This document shows, piece after piece, positions 1 through 6,724 of a stretch of DNA of 8,710 bases; position 1 is the first letter of the stretch; each line of letters starts with the position of its first letter. Below the pieces are notes generated by a model, which searched no databases, was not told the origin of the DNA, and was given only the letters and a program-made list of their open reading frames with translations. The stretch lies in contig JAJRWW010000409.1 in NCBI GenBank assembly GCA_024276595.1, positions 1 to 8,710 on the forward strand, read 5' to 3'. The DNA is from Myxococcota bacterium (GTDB taxonomy: Bacteria > Myxococcota_A > Polyangia > HGW-17 > JAJRWW01). A program made the translations under genes and the position numbers.

Positions 1-323
1 CCCTCCTCCTGCAGCCGCAAATGGCCAAAGTATGGCGACTGGGCGTCCACCGGGGCCTCGCCACCGGAGGCGCCTCCCCGGGCAGCCCGGATGGCCGCCA
101 CCCGCATCATCTGCTCCGCCAGGGGAGCCACGTCCTCGGCCTTGGCCTCCATGACCTCGTCCCGCAGCTCCAGCAGCTCGTCGTCGAAGCGCAGCTCTGC
201 CCGCGGTGGGGCCGGAGGCCTCAGCTCGCCCAGGTGACGACGAATCCGATCGAGCTGCGAGAGCTCCTCAACCACCACCGGGTGGTCGCCGTCGGGCGCT
301 CTGTCCATGTGTTCGGTGGGCAC
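1..323 (-). CDS. HelD/UvrD-like superfamily I helicase, N-terminal fragment
   Basis: Partial gene: 107 codons are visible and the rest lies beyond the left edge. The visible part is a charged, helical N-terminal region with a block rich in Glu, Asp and Leu at about residues 43-71, then SPYFGHLRL at 96-104. Helical N-terminal arms followed by a 'PYFG-x-L' type strand are typical, as I recall them, of HelD-like ATP-dependent helicases. HelD proteins act on RNA polymerase or DNA, and their Walker A and helicase motifs would lie further left. I chose the GTG at 323 because AGAGG sits 7 bases upstream of it; an in-frame ATG at 308 is the alternative and would remove five residues. A sigma70-like promoter at 389-416 gives a leader of about 60 bases. 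The family call rests on recognition of a short N-terminal segment, and no catalytic motif is in view. Confidence 0.6.
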   Translation of the reverse strand, partial: MPTEHMDRAPDGDHPVVVEELSQLDRIRRHLGELRPPAPPRAELRFDDELLELRDEVMEAKAEDVAPLAEQMMRVAAIRAARGGASGGEAPVDAQSPYFGHLRLQEE

Positions 324-388
324 GAACAGACCTCTTCGCGCTCGTTGCTGCCACCCTCACTGATCGTGCGGGTTTGGCAGAGTAAAAC

Positions 389-416
389 AACATACAATAA
401 TGGCATGGGGTGTCAA
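389..416 (-). promoter_or_regulatory. sigma70-like promoter for the helicase gene
   Basis: On the minus strand a perfect TTGACA (416-411) is followed after 16 bases by TATGTT (394-389), which matches 4 of 6 of the -10 consensus. It lies in the only AT-rich patch of the gap, just past the terminator-like hairpin of the upstream codirectional gene and about 65 bases before the GTG start at 323. Confidence 0.55.
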
Positions 417-427
417 CGGAGGCGGCG

Positions 428-462
428 AAAAAACGGGAAAAACCGGCGGCCCGGGTCCGGGC
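428..462 (-). terminator. Candidate intrinsic terminator of the Cys-rich lipoprotein gene
   Basis: Reading the minus strand, GCCCG-GACC-CGGGC (462-449) forms a 5-bp all-GC stem with a 4-base loop. Six bases later come TTTTT and then TTTTTT (442-438 and 433-428). It begins about 22 bases beyond the TAG at 487-485. The short stem and the spacer before the T run make it weaker than a textbook terminator, but the placement is right. Confidence 0.45.
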
Positions 463-484
463 GGAGGTCCCTTGGGCAGGGCCA

Positions 485-1477
485 CTAGCTGGAGCAGGTC
501 CCTCCGATGCACGACTGGCCAATGGGGCAGGTGTTTCCGCAGGAGCCGCAGTTGGGGATCCCTATGGGAATCACGTTCAGGTACACCACGCAGCCGTCTG
601 ACGGGCAGCACTCCCCGGGGGTGCCCGGGATGAGCCCCTCGCACATCACCCCGGCGGCGCCGCAGCCGCAGGTGCCGCCGTAGCAGTCCTCGTTGGTGCC
701 GCAAGACTTGGTGCAGGAGCCGCAGTACTGGGCCGAGTCCAGGTTCACGCAGGTGGACCCGCAGCAGCCCTGGCCCGGACCGCAGGCCGGGTTGCCCCCG
801 CACATGCAGTCGCCGTTCTGACAGGTCTCTCCGATGGCGCAGGTGATTCCACAGCCCCCACAGTTGGTCACGTCGGTGGCCACGTACTTGCAGGAGGTGG
901 TGCAGCACTCGGCCCCGGAGGCCAGGTCGCAGGCGTTGGAGCTGCCGCACTTGCAGGTGCCGTTCACGCAGGCGTTGGACTCCTCCGAGTCGCACACGCT
1001 GCCGCAGGCCCCGCAGTTGTTCATGTCCGACTGGGTGTCCACGCAGCTACCCCCGCAGCATTTCTGCCCCGTGGTGCACATGTTCCCGCAGGCGTCCACG
1101 CACACCCCATTGATGCAGCTTCCATCACAAAAGGACGCGCAGGAGCCGCAGTTGTTGGGATCGTTCTGCAGGTCCACGCAACCCCCGTAGCAGCAGGTGC
1201 GCAAGGGGTCGGCACAGGTGAGCCCATCCTCGCACTTGGGCACGCAGCTCTGGTGATCGGGCTGGCCCACGCAGGTGTTGTCCCCCACGCAGGTGGCCAC
1301 ACAGCCCGCGTTGTTCGTGTTGCTGCCGCCGTCTGGGGACACGCTGTTGTTGTTCAGGCTGTGGTTGTTGTCGTTCCCCGTGTAGGTGGACGTGGCGCAA
1401 CCGGCCGAGAGGGCCGAGACGGCCGAGACGGCCGAGATCGTGTAAACCAGACACGCGAAGATACTGCGAAGATTCAT
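485..1477 (-). CDS. Cysteine-rich lipoprotein with five STIG1-like repeats
   Basis: A 330-aa predicted lipoprotein. Residues 1-26 are a signal peptide ending in the lipobox LSAGC with C27 as the lipidated residue; Ala at +2 suggests outer-membrane sorting. A short Asn/Ser-rich linker (about 28-57) leads into a domain of which roughly a fifth is cysteine: the mature protein has about 55 Cys. Five repeats (about 95-126, 140-177, 191-226, 238-272 and 290-328) share the pattern CC-x(2,3)-C, then YC/NCGxC, then xxxC and a closing GxC. This is the arrangement seen in plant STIG1 proteins and in many uncharacterised myxobacterial surface proteins. The Cys are probably paired in disulfides, giving a rod-like extracellular structure. 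I chose the ATG at 1477, not an in-frame ATG at 1531, because AAGGAG lies 8 bases upstream and the signal peptide starts cleanly there. No enzyme motif is visible; the role is probably structural or adhesive (inference). Confidence 0.8.
   Translation of the reverse strand: MNLRSIFACLVYTISAVSAVSALSAGCATSTYTGNDNNHSLNNNSVSPDGGSNTNNAGCVATCVGDNTCVGQPDHQSCVPKCEDGLTCADPLRTCCYGGCVDLQNDPNNCGSCASFCDGSCINGVCVDACGNMCTTGQKCCGGSCVDTQSDMNNCGACGSVCDSEESNACVNGTCKCGSSNACDLASGAECCTTSCKYVATDVTNCGGCGITCAIGETCQNGDCMCGGNPACGPGQGCCGSTCVNLDSAQYCGSCTKSCGTNEDCYGGTCGCGAAGVMCEGLIPGTPGECCPSDGCVVYLNVIPIGIPNCGSCGNTCPIGQSCIGGTCSS
1403..1438. repeat. Four 9-bp tandem repeats inside the signal peptide
   Basis: Four consecutive units of GGCCGAG followed by AG, AC, AC or AT. 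Read on the coding (minus) strand they encode I/V/V/L-Ser-Ala four times, making up the hydrophobic core of the lipoprotein signal peptide directly before the lipobox. Because the unit is a multiple of three, gain or loss of copies would keep the frame and change only the core length. Confidence 0.85.
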
Positions 1478-1501
1478 TGTGATGGCTCCTTGGTCGGCAT
1501 G

Positions 1502-1531
1502 ATCGTAGACCACGTGTGGGGCGCAAGTCAA
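1502..1531 (-). promoter_or_regulatory. sigma70-like promoter for the Cys-rich lipoprotein
   Basis: On the minus strand TTGACT (1531-1526) is followed after 18 bases by TACGAT (1507-1502); these match the consensus at 5 of 6 and 4 of 6. The predicted start of transcription is about 20 bases before the ATG at 1477, leaving just enough room for the AAGGAG ribosome site. A CACGTG hexamer lies in the spacer. Confidence 0.5.
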
Positions 1532-1546
1532 CCGTTCGAAAAGCCG

Positions 1547-1575
1547 TTGCCAGCAGGATCTGGGGGGGCTACCAT
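1547..1575 (+). promoter_or_regulatory. sigma70-like promoter for the peptidase/binding-protein pair
   Basis: TTGCCA (1547-1552), a 17-base spacer, then TACCAT (1570-1575); these match the consensus at 5 of 6 and 4 of 6. Transcription would begin near 1582, giving a leader of about 24 bases that carries AGGAGG at 1594-1599. It is divergent from the promoter at 1502-1531, and the two -35 boxes are only 15 bases apart. Confidence 0.45.
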
Positions 1576-1582
1576 GGCCCCC
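1564..1582. promoter_or_regulatory. GC-rich dyad with the -10 box in its loop
   Basis: GGGGGC (1564-1569) and GCCCCC (1577-1582) are perfect inverted arms around the 7-base loop TACCATG. The loop contains the proposed -10 hexamer of the peptidase promoter. It could be an operator or simply a GC-rich coincidence; it is not followed by a T run, so a terminator is unlikely. Confidence 0.35.
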
Positions 1583-1605
1583 GCTCGATCATCAGGAGGC
1601 ATCCC

Positions 1606-3363
1606 ATGCGGAATCGGAAGCGATGGCTGGCACCAATGGTGCTCCTTGTGCTGGCACCTTTGGTGCCCCTTGCGGCGAGCCTGCACGGCTGTGTGGGCGG
1701 GGACAAGCCGGCCCTCAGAAACCCCCAACCCGAGCCAGGGAGCGCGACGATGCAGGTGGTCAAGGACATCAAGCAGCGGATCGCCCGCTTCGCCCCGACC
1801 AGGATCGACTTCGACGACAGCCTCCTCACTCCCGAGCTCCGGCCGGTGGTGGCCAAGCTCGTGGAGGCCGCCAAGGTGATGGACGAGATCTTCCTGGTCC
1901 AGGCCGACCCGGGCAACCCGAAGCTGCGCTCCAGGCTGGCCGCCGACCCGGCCATGGCGGACGCCCTGACCTACTTCGACATCATGTTCGGCCCCTGGGA
2001 CCGCCGCCAGCACCACGAGCCCTTCGTGGGCACCAGGAAGCGCTTCCCCGGCGCGGGGTTCTACCCGCCCGACATGACCAAGAAGGAGCTGCAGGACCAC
2101 CTGCGAGCCCACCCCCAGGACAAGGCCGCCTTCACCGGGTACTTCACCGTCATCCGCCGGAGGCCGGATCGCTCCCTGGAGGCGATTCCCTACTCGGTCT
2201 TCTACCGAGACAAGCTGGCGCGCGCGGCGCGGCTTCTGCGCGAGGCCGCCAACCTCTCCTCGGACGCTCGCCTGCAGAGGTACCTGCGCTCCAGGGCGAA
2301 GGCCTTCGAGACAAATGACTACCGCCCGAGCGACATGGACTGGATGGACCTGGGAGACGGCGCCGTGGAGGTGGTCATCGGCCCCTACGAGGTCTACGAG
2401 GACTCCCTGTTCGGCTACAAGGCCTCCTTCACCGCCTTTTTGAACCTGCGAGACAAAAAGTACAGCGAGCGGCTTCAGAAGATCGCCCCTCACATGGGTT
2501 TTCTCCAGGCCTCCCTCCCCATGGCGCCCGAGGACAAAGAGCACAGCCGCGGGGGCAAGATCCCCATCGTGGTGGTGGAGGAGCTGTTCACCGCCGGAGA
2601 CACCAAGGCAGGGGTTCAGACCCTCGCCTTCAACCTGCCCAACGACGAGGTGGTCCGCAGGAAGAAGGGCTTCAAGCTGGTCCTGCTCAAGAACGTGGCC
2701 CAGGCCAAGTTCAAGAAGATCCTGCTGCCCATCGCCAAGGTGATGATGGCTCCGGATCAGATCCAGCACGTGACCTTTGACGGCTTCTTCACCGACACGC
2801 TCATGCACGAGTCCGCTCACGGCCTGGGCCCGGGGATGATCACCGTGCGGAGGGGCACAAGAGCCGTCAAGACCGATGTGAACAAGGCGCTGAAGGAGCT
2901 CTACTCCACCATCGAGGAGGCCAAGGCCGACATCGTGGGGCTCTATTGCAGCCACCTGCTCATCGACAAGGGCGTCCTCCCGGCGCGCCTGCAGAAGCAG
3001 GTCTACGCCTCCTACCTGGCGGGCTTCTTCCGGTCGGTGCGCTTCGGCGCCTCCGAGGCCCACGGCAGAGCCAACATGATCTCCTTCAACTACCTCCTGG
3101 GTCGGGGAGGCATCGCCTTCGACAGGGCAACAAACAAGTACCGGGTGGACTTCGACAAGATCCGAGGCGCGGTGAAGGCGCTGGCAAGGGATCTGCTGGA
3201 GATCGAGGCCCGAGGAGACTACCACGAGGCAAAGGCGTTCATCGAAAAACACGGCAAGATGTCTGCCGAGATGGAGGCGGCCCTTGGCAGGCTGACGGGA
3301 ATCCCCGTGGATATCCGCCCCCAGTACACTATCTTGCAGAAGATGAAGAGCTGGAACAAGTGA
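1606..3363 (+). CDS. Dipeptidyl-peptidase III-like (M49) zinc metallopeptidase lipoprotein
   Basis: A 585-aa protein. The N-terminus is basic, then hydrophobic, ending in the lipobox LHGC (C29), so it is a predicted lipoprotein. The catalytic signature is HESAH at 401-405 (two zinc-binding His and the catalytic Glu) followed by GLGPG, and EEAKAD at 437-442, which would supply the third zinc ligand. This HEXXH...EEXXAD pairing is the mark of family M49, which removes dipeptides from the N-terminus of peptides. Classical DPP III has a six-residue HEXXGH; the five-residue form and the shorter chain seen here match the bacterial subgroup typified by the Caldithrix enzyme. I chose the ATG at 1606 because AGGAGG lies 6 bases upstream and the signal peptide follows at once; an in-frame ATG at 1516 would add 30 non-signal residues. 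The stop overlaps the next gene's start, so the two are translationally coupled. Envelope location is inferred; substrate specificity is unknown. Confidence 0.75.
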   Translation: MRNRKRWLAPMVLLVLAPLVPLAASLHGCVGGDKPALRNPQPEPGSATMQVVKDIKQRIARFAPTRIDFDDSLLTPELRPVVAKLVEAAKVMDEIFLVQADPGNPKLRSRLAADPAMADALTYFDIMFGPWDRRQHHEPFVGTRKRFPGAGFYPPDMTKKELQDHLRAHPQDKAAFTGYFTVIRRRPDRSLEAIPYSVFYRDKLARAARLLREAANLSSDARLQRYLRSRAKAFETNDYRPSDMDWMDLGDGAVEVVIGPYEVYEDSLFGYKASFTAFLNLRDKKYSERLQKIAPHMGFLQASLPMAPEDKEHSRGGKIPIVVVEELFTAGDTKAGVQTLAFNLPNDEVVRRKKGFKLVLLKNVAQAKFKKILLPIAKVMMAPDQIQHVTFDGFFTDTLMHESAHGLGPGMITVRRGTRAVKTDVNKALKELYSTIEEAKADIVGLYCSHLLIDKGVLPARLQKQVYASYLAGFFRSVRFGASEAHGRANMISFNYLLGRGGIAFDRATNKYRVDFDKIRGAVKALARDLLEIEARGDYHEAKAFIEKHGKMSAEMEAALGRLTGIPVDIRPQYTILQKMKSWNK

Positions 3364-4958
3364 CTCGGCTGCAAGCTCCCAGACTGGCCCTGCTCGCCAC
3401 CGCGCTGCTGGCCACGAGCCTCTCCTGCCCGTCGCGCGAGCGCTCCTCGGAGGATCTCTCGCCCAGGAGACGCCCGCCCATGAGCGGGCCGGTGCTCCGC
3501 ATCAGGATCCCTGCGGACATGCCGCAGCTCCCGTGCCTGTTCCGAAACCACACCTGGTGCAACCGCGTGCTCACCGGCACGGTCTACGAGCCCCTGGTGC
3601 GCTTCGACCCCCGATCCGGTCGCTATGTGGGGGTGCTCGCCACCGCCTGGAAGCACCTGGACGGGGGGCGCACCTTCTGGATCGAGCTGCGCAAGGGCGT
3701 CAAGTGGCACAACGGCAAGCCCCTCGTGTCGAGGGACGTCAAGCATACCCTGTACGTGCTAAGGAGCGGCACCAGCTACGCACCCCACCCCGCCGTGAGG
3801 TTGCTGCGCAAGTACGTGGACAGGGTCTCCTTCCCCACGGACCGCCACCTGGAGATCCACTTCACCAAGCCCTTCGGCCCCATCTTGGAGCTCCTCGCGG
3901 CGCTGCCCATCCTGCCCTCCACCAAGACCCTTGGGGAGGCGCGCACCACCCGAGAGCGGGTGGTTGGCACCGGGCCCTACCGTTTCTTGCAGTGGTGGCC
4001 GGGGGAGAGAATCAGCTTCTCGCGCTTCAGGGACTACTGGGGCCCTCCAGCCCACGCGTACAGGATCGAGTACCACGTGATCCCTTCGATGGCGGCGGCC
4101 CGCAAGCGCCTGGCGCAGTCGAAGCTGGATCTGATCCTCGACCTCACCACGACGCAGTACAGGCGCGCCTTGGCCGGACCCGGGAAGGTCTACCCCTTCT
4201 CCTTCGAATCGGCCCAGTTCGCCTACCTGGCGCTCAACACGAAGGGCTTACTCGCCGACCCGAAGCTGAGACGCGCCTTCGGGCTGCTGCTGGACCGAGA
4301 GAAGCTCATGAGCGCCATGCCGGGGAGACGTCCCCGGCTCCTGGAGCAGCCCGTGTGGATCCTCGGGCCTCAGGCGCCCACCGCCAAGGGAACCGGGATC
4401 CCCCACGCTCCGGCAGAGGCCAGCAAGCTCCTCTCCCTGGCAGGCTGGCGCAAGGTGGGCAAGCGCTGGCTGAAAGGCGGGAAGCCGCTCAGGATCGAGC
4501 TGCTCACCGCCGTCCGCTTCACCGCCTTCAACCGAGGGCTCAGGGCGGCCGCTCGCGCGCTGGCCGCGGTCGGCGTGGAGCTGCGGGTTCGAAAGGTGCT
4601 CTGGGGTGAGCTGGTGCTGGCGCTCAAGCAGCGAAGGTTCGATGCCATCGCTCTGGCCTCTCCGCTCTGCGGACCATGGAACGACCTGGTGGACACCTAC
4701 CACAGCGGCTCGGTTTCCAGCGGCAACTACGGCGGGTACAAGAGCGACGAGATGGACAACCTCCTGAAGAAGATGCTCCGGCAGATCGACCCAACGCGAC
4801 GCCGAGCGCTGGAGCGCCAGATCTTCCTCCTCGCCAGCAAGAGCGCCCCCATCATCCCGCTCTTCGCGCCACGCACCCTGGGGCTCTCCCGCAGACCCCT
4901 GGACCACGTCATCCCAACCCCCACGTGGCTGGACATCACTCGCCTGCGCCTGAACTGA
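3360..4958 (+). CDS. Extracellular solute-binding protein family 5 (peptide-binding type)
   Basis: A 532-aa periplasmic or lipid-anchored substrate-binding protein of the DppA/OppA type (SBP_bac_5). It has a short signal sequence with a hydrophobic core LALLATALLATSL before C23; the 'SLSC' lipobox is imperfect, so lipidation is probable rather than certain. The family signature is at about 104-128: a GRTFWIELRKGVKWHNGKP block leading to SRDVKHTL. Further typical elements follow, such as GTGPYRFLQWWPGERISF near 205 and a C-terminal alpha/beta lobe. The start is a GTG at 3360 whose last two bases are the first two of the upstream TGA, a 4-base overlap that implies coupling to the M49-like gene. 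An ATG at 3480 would delete the export signal, and the frame stays open upstream to 2946 only because it overlaps the peptidase gene. No permease or ATPase gene is adjacent, so transport partners, if any, are elsewhere. Substrate is not determined; peptides are favoured by the neighbour. Confidence 0.85.
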   Translation: MTRLQAPRLALLATALLATSLSCPSRERSSEDLSPRRRPPMSGPVLRIRIPADMPQLPCLFRNHTWCNRVLTGTVYEPLVRFDPRSGRYVGVLATAWKHLDGGRTFWIELRKGVKWHNGKPLVSRDVKHTLYVLRSGTSYAPHPAVRLLRKYVDRVSFPTDRHLEIHFTKPFGPILELLAALPILPSTKTLGEARTTRERVVGTGPYRFLQWWPGERISFSRFRDYWGPPAHAYRIEYHVIPSMAAARKRLAQSKLDLILDLTTTQYRRALAGPGKVYPFSFESAQFAYLALNTKGLLADPKLRRAFGLLLDREKLMSAMPGRRPRLLEQPVWILGPQAPTAKGTGIPHAPAEASKLLSLAGWRKVGKRWLKGGKPLRIELLTAVRFTAFNRGLRAAARALAAVGVELRVRKVLWGELVLALKQRRFDAIALASPLCGPWNDLVDTYHSGSVSSGNYGGYKSDEMDNLLKKMLRQIDPTRRRALERQIFLLASKSAPIIPLFAPRTLGLSRRPLDHVIPTPTWLDITRLRLN

Positions 4959-4979
4959 GCCCGGAGCACACCCGGGCTT
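4957..4979 (+). terminator. GC hairpin overlapping the binding-protein stop codon
   Basis: GCCCGG (4959-4964) pairs with CCGGGC (4972-4977) around a 7-base loop; an A-T pair and a G-T wobble extend the stem into the TGA. No T run follows, so it may be a weak or Rho-assisted terminator, or a transcript-stabilising hairpin that reduces read-through into the porin gene. Confidence 0.4.
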
Positions 4980-5021
4980 CCGAGAGGAAGGCCGGTCGTG
5001 CGTCAGCGCCGACCCATTCGC

Positions 5022-5075
5022 TGGCATACCTTGCCAAACCCCTCGGCCGGATGATAGCTTGCCAGGCGTTTGGCA
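5022..5075. promoter_or_regulatory. Paired TGGCA/TGCCA dyads upstream of the porin
   Basis: TGGCA (5022-5026) and TGCCA (5032-5036) form one inverted pair; TGCCA (5060-5064) and TGGCA (5071-5075) form a second in the opposite order. TTGCCA also recurs as a 28-bp-spaced direct repeat (5031 and 5059). The rest of the 4959-5140 gap holds no ORF that I can support. The first TTGCCA could be a -35 box with GATAGC 16 bases on, but the -10 match is poor, so no porin promoter is assigned with confidence. Confidence 0.35.
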
Positions 5076-5140
5076 CGATACACAGCCGGCACACCCCTGA
5101 CCGGTCCCGCCAGGCCCGGGGACCTGAAGGAGACTCGACC

Positions 5141-6724
5141 ATGCGAACCATGAACAGGACTTGGCTATGGGTAGCTACTGTGGCGACCGGCCTGCTGCTC
5201 GGCTCGACCGCAAGCCTGGCCCAGCAGCCTGGCGCCCGACCTGGCGCGCAGCCCGGCGCCCGTCCCGGAGCACAGCCCGGCGCCCGTGCCGGCGCGCAGC
5301 CCGGCGCCCGTCCCGGCGCCCGTGCCGGAGCACAGCCCGGCGCCCGTGCCGGCGTCCAGCCCGGCGTCCAGCCCGGCGTCCAGCCCGGCGTCCAGCCCGG
5401 CGCTCGTCCCGAGACGCGGCCCACGCCCCGTGTCAAGCCGCCGGAACGACCCGCCACCCCTGCCAGGCCGACCGGGCCGCCAAAGCCCAATCGCCCCGCC
5501 AGCCCGGCCCACCTGCACGAGCACGGAGGGCTCCGGATCTCTCCCGGGGCCACGCCCCCTCCTGGGATCATCCCCTACCTCCAGGCCTCCTTTGGCTCGG
5601 TGAAGGTGCTCACCATGGTCACGGCGGCGCTCTTCGTGCCCCTGAGGTCCTTCAGCTCACGCTGGCAGACCTACAGCGCCCTGGGCGACCCGACAGACCC
5701 CACCGCGGGCGAAGAGCAGAACATCGCCCTCCAGTTCCAGCACGCGGAGCTGGCGCTCCACGGCCATTTTCTCAGCAGAAACCTCACCTACACCTTCCTG
5801 GCAGACCTCACCGAGGAGCGCTTCATCCCCGACCTGGAGCTCACCTACCACCTGCCATGGGTTCGCGGGCTCTCCGTCACCTTCGGGCGCTTCCGCCCCA
5901 TGTTCTCTCTCATGATGCCGCGGATGATCACCCGCCTGGAGACGACCCTCTACCCAATGTTCCTCACCGAAGGGGGCTACGCCCCCTGGAGGGACCTGGG
6001 CCTGCAGATCAAGTACGCCCTGGCCCTGGGCAAGGTGGGAGTGCTCAACGCCTACCTGGGCGTGTTCAACGGGGAGCCGAACCAGTGGACCGACTCCAAC
6101 GACATGAAGGACTTCCTGGTGCGGGTGGACTTCAAGGGCAAGGGGGTGCTCAAGGGGATCTACGCTGGCGCCTGGGCATGGCTGGGGTTCCCCTCGTGCG
6201 TGTCGGGGACCCCCGACTCCGACACCTGCGTGCCCTCCGAGCAGCTCGAGAAGCGATTCGACGTCGACATGCGCTTCGGTATCTTCGCCGAGCTGCAGCG
6301 ACGCTTCGGCCTGGTCACTCCCCACGTCATGGTGGAGGGGTTCATGCGCAAGTACACCCCGAGGGCGGCCACCGGCGCCGAGCTCAGGGACACCACCGGG
6401 GGTGGCTTCTGGATCCACGCCGGGGTGAAGATAGGGAGGTACTTCGAGCCCATGGCTCGCATCGAGTGGATGGCCACCAGGCACAAGGAGCCCGCGGGAG
6501 GCGCCGACTACCCCACCGACTCCGCCACTCGACTCACCGCCGGGGTGAACATCTACCTGGCCCAGCTCCACTCGCACCTGAAGCTCAACTACATCTTCCA
6601 CTACATGGCCCTGGGCTACACGGGCACGCCCCAGTGGGTGGAGATGGACCTCTCCGACCAGACCGCCCCCGTGCCCAACCAGGCCGTGCACATGGTCATC
6701 ATCCAGGCCGCCACGGAGTTTTGA
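5141..6724 (+). CDS. OprO/OprP-like outer-membrane porin with tetrapeptide-repeat N-terminus
   Basis: A 527-aa predicted outer-membrane beta-barrel. Residues 1-27 are a signal peptide with cleavage after SLA. Residues 30-89 are fifteen tandem tetrapeptides (PGAR, PGAQ, AGAQ, PGVQ variants), followed by a Pro/Arg-rich linker and HLHEH at 124-128. The barrel occupies about 145-527 with alternating hydrophobic and polar strands. The segment VTFGRFRPMFSL...YAPWRDLGLQ resembles the conserved 'GRFxPPFS...GRDLG' region of phosphate-selective porins O and P. The chain ends in Phe, as expected for a BAM recognition strand. Substrate is unknown; similarity to this family does not prove phosphate selectivity. 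I chose the ATG at 5141 because AAGGAG at 5127-5132 is 8 bases away; a second ATG at 5150 is too far from it. It lies 182 bases after the binding protein, beyond a hairpin, so it may be a separate transcription unit. Confidence 0.7.
   Translation: MRTMNRTWLWVATVATGLLLGSTASLAQQPGARPGAQPGARPGAQPGARAGAQPGARPGARAGAQPGARAGVQPGVQPGVQPGVQPGARPETRPTPRVKPPERPATPARPTGPPKPNRPASPAHLHEHGGLRISPGATPPPGIIPYLQASFGSVKVLTMVTAALFVPLRSFSSRWQTYSALGDPTDPTAGEEQNIALQFQHAELALHGHFLSRNLTYTFLADLTEERFIPDLELTYHLPWVRGLSVTFGRFRPMFSLMMPRMITRLETTLYPMFLTEGGYAPWRDLGLQIKYALALGKVGVLNAYLGVFNGEPNQWTDSNDMKDFLVRVDFKGKGVLKGIYAGAWAWLGFPSCVSGTPDSDTCVPSEQLEKRFDVDMRFGIFAELQRRFGLVTPHVMVEGFMRKYTPRAATGAELRDTTGGGFWIHAGVKIGRYFEPMARIEWMATRHKEPAGGADYPTDSATRLTAGVNIYLAQLHSHLKLNYIFHYMALGYTGTPQWVEMDLSDQTAPVPNQAVHMVIIQAATEF
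5228..5407. repeat. Fifteen 12-bp coding repeats, with a 60-bp higher-order period
   Basis: The 180 bases encode 15 tetrapeptides of the form [PA]-G-[AV]-[RQ]. Positions 5351-5398 are four perfect copies of GGCGTCCAGCCC. A 30-base stretch at 5265-5294 recurs identically at 5325-5354, exactly 60 bases on, which points to a past duplication of five units as well as single-unit slippage. All steps are multiples of three, so the porin frame is kept. Confidence 0.9.

Noticed and set aside
1511..1516. CACGTG palindrome in the lipoprotein promoter spacer
   Set aside because: A lone six-base palindrome is expected by chance in this composition; no second copy or longer dyad supports it.
1528..3252. 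Long minus-strand open frame (574 codons) opposite the M49-like gene
   Set aside because: It is antisense to a gene with a signal peptide, ribosome site and catalytic motifs; its His/Val/Gly/Leu-biased translation has no recognisable domain and is a by-product of GC-rich codon usage.
2946..3359. Upstream extension of the binding-protein frame to an ATG at 2946
   Set aside because: The extension overlaps the peptidase gene, is Pro/Gly/Arg-rich, and would bury the signal peptide that starts at the GTG at 3360.
5022..5036. Possible sigma54 promoter (TGGCAT...TTGCC)
   Set aside because: The GG and GC elements are only 8 bases apart instead of 10, so the spacing is wrong.
4676..5140. Upstream extension of the porin frame to an ATG at 4676
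   Set aside because: It runs through the end of the binding-protein gene and a hairpin; the ribosome site and signal peptide place the start at 5141.
5228..5407. Possible CRISPR-like array
   Set aside because: The repeats are contiguous 12-bp coding units with no spacers and stay in the porin frame.
5657..6691. 344-codon minus-strand frame opposite the porin
   Set aside because: Antisense shadow with biased composition and no recognisable motif.
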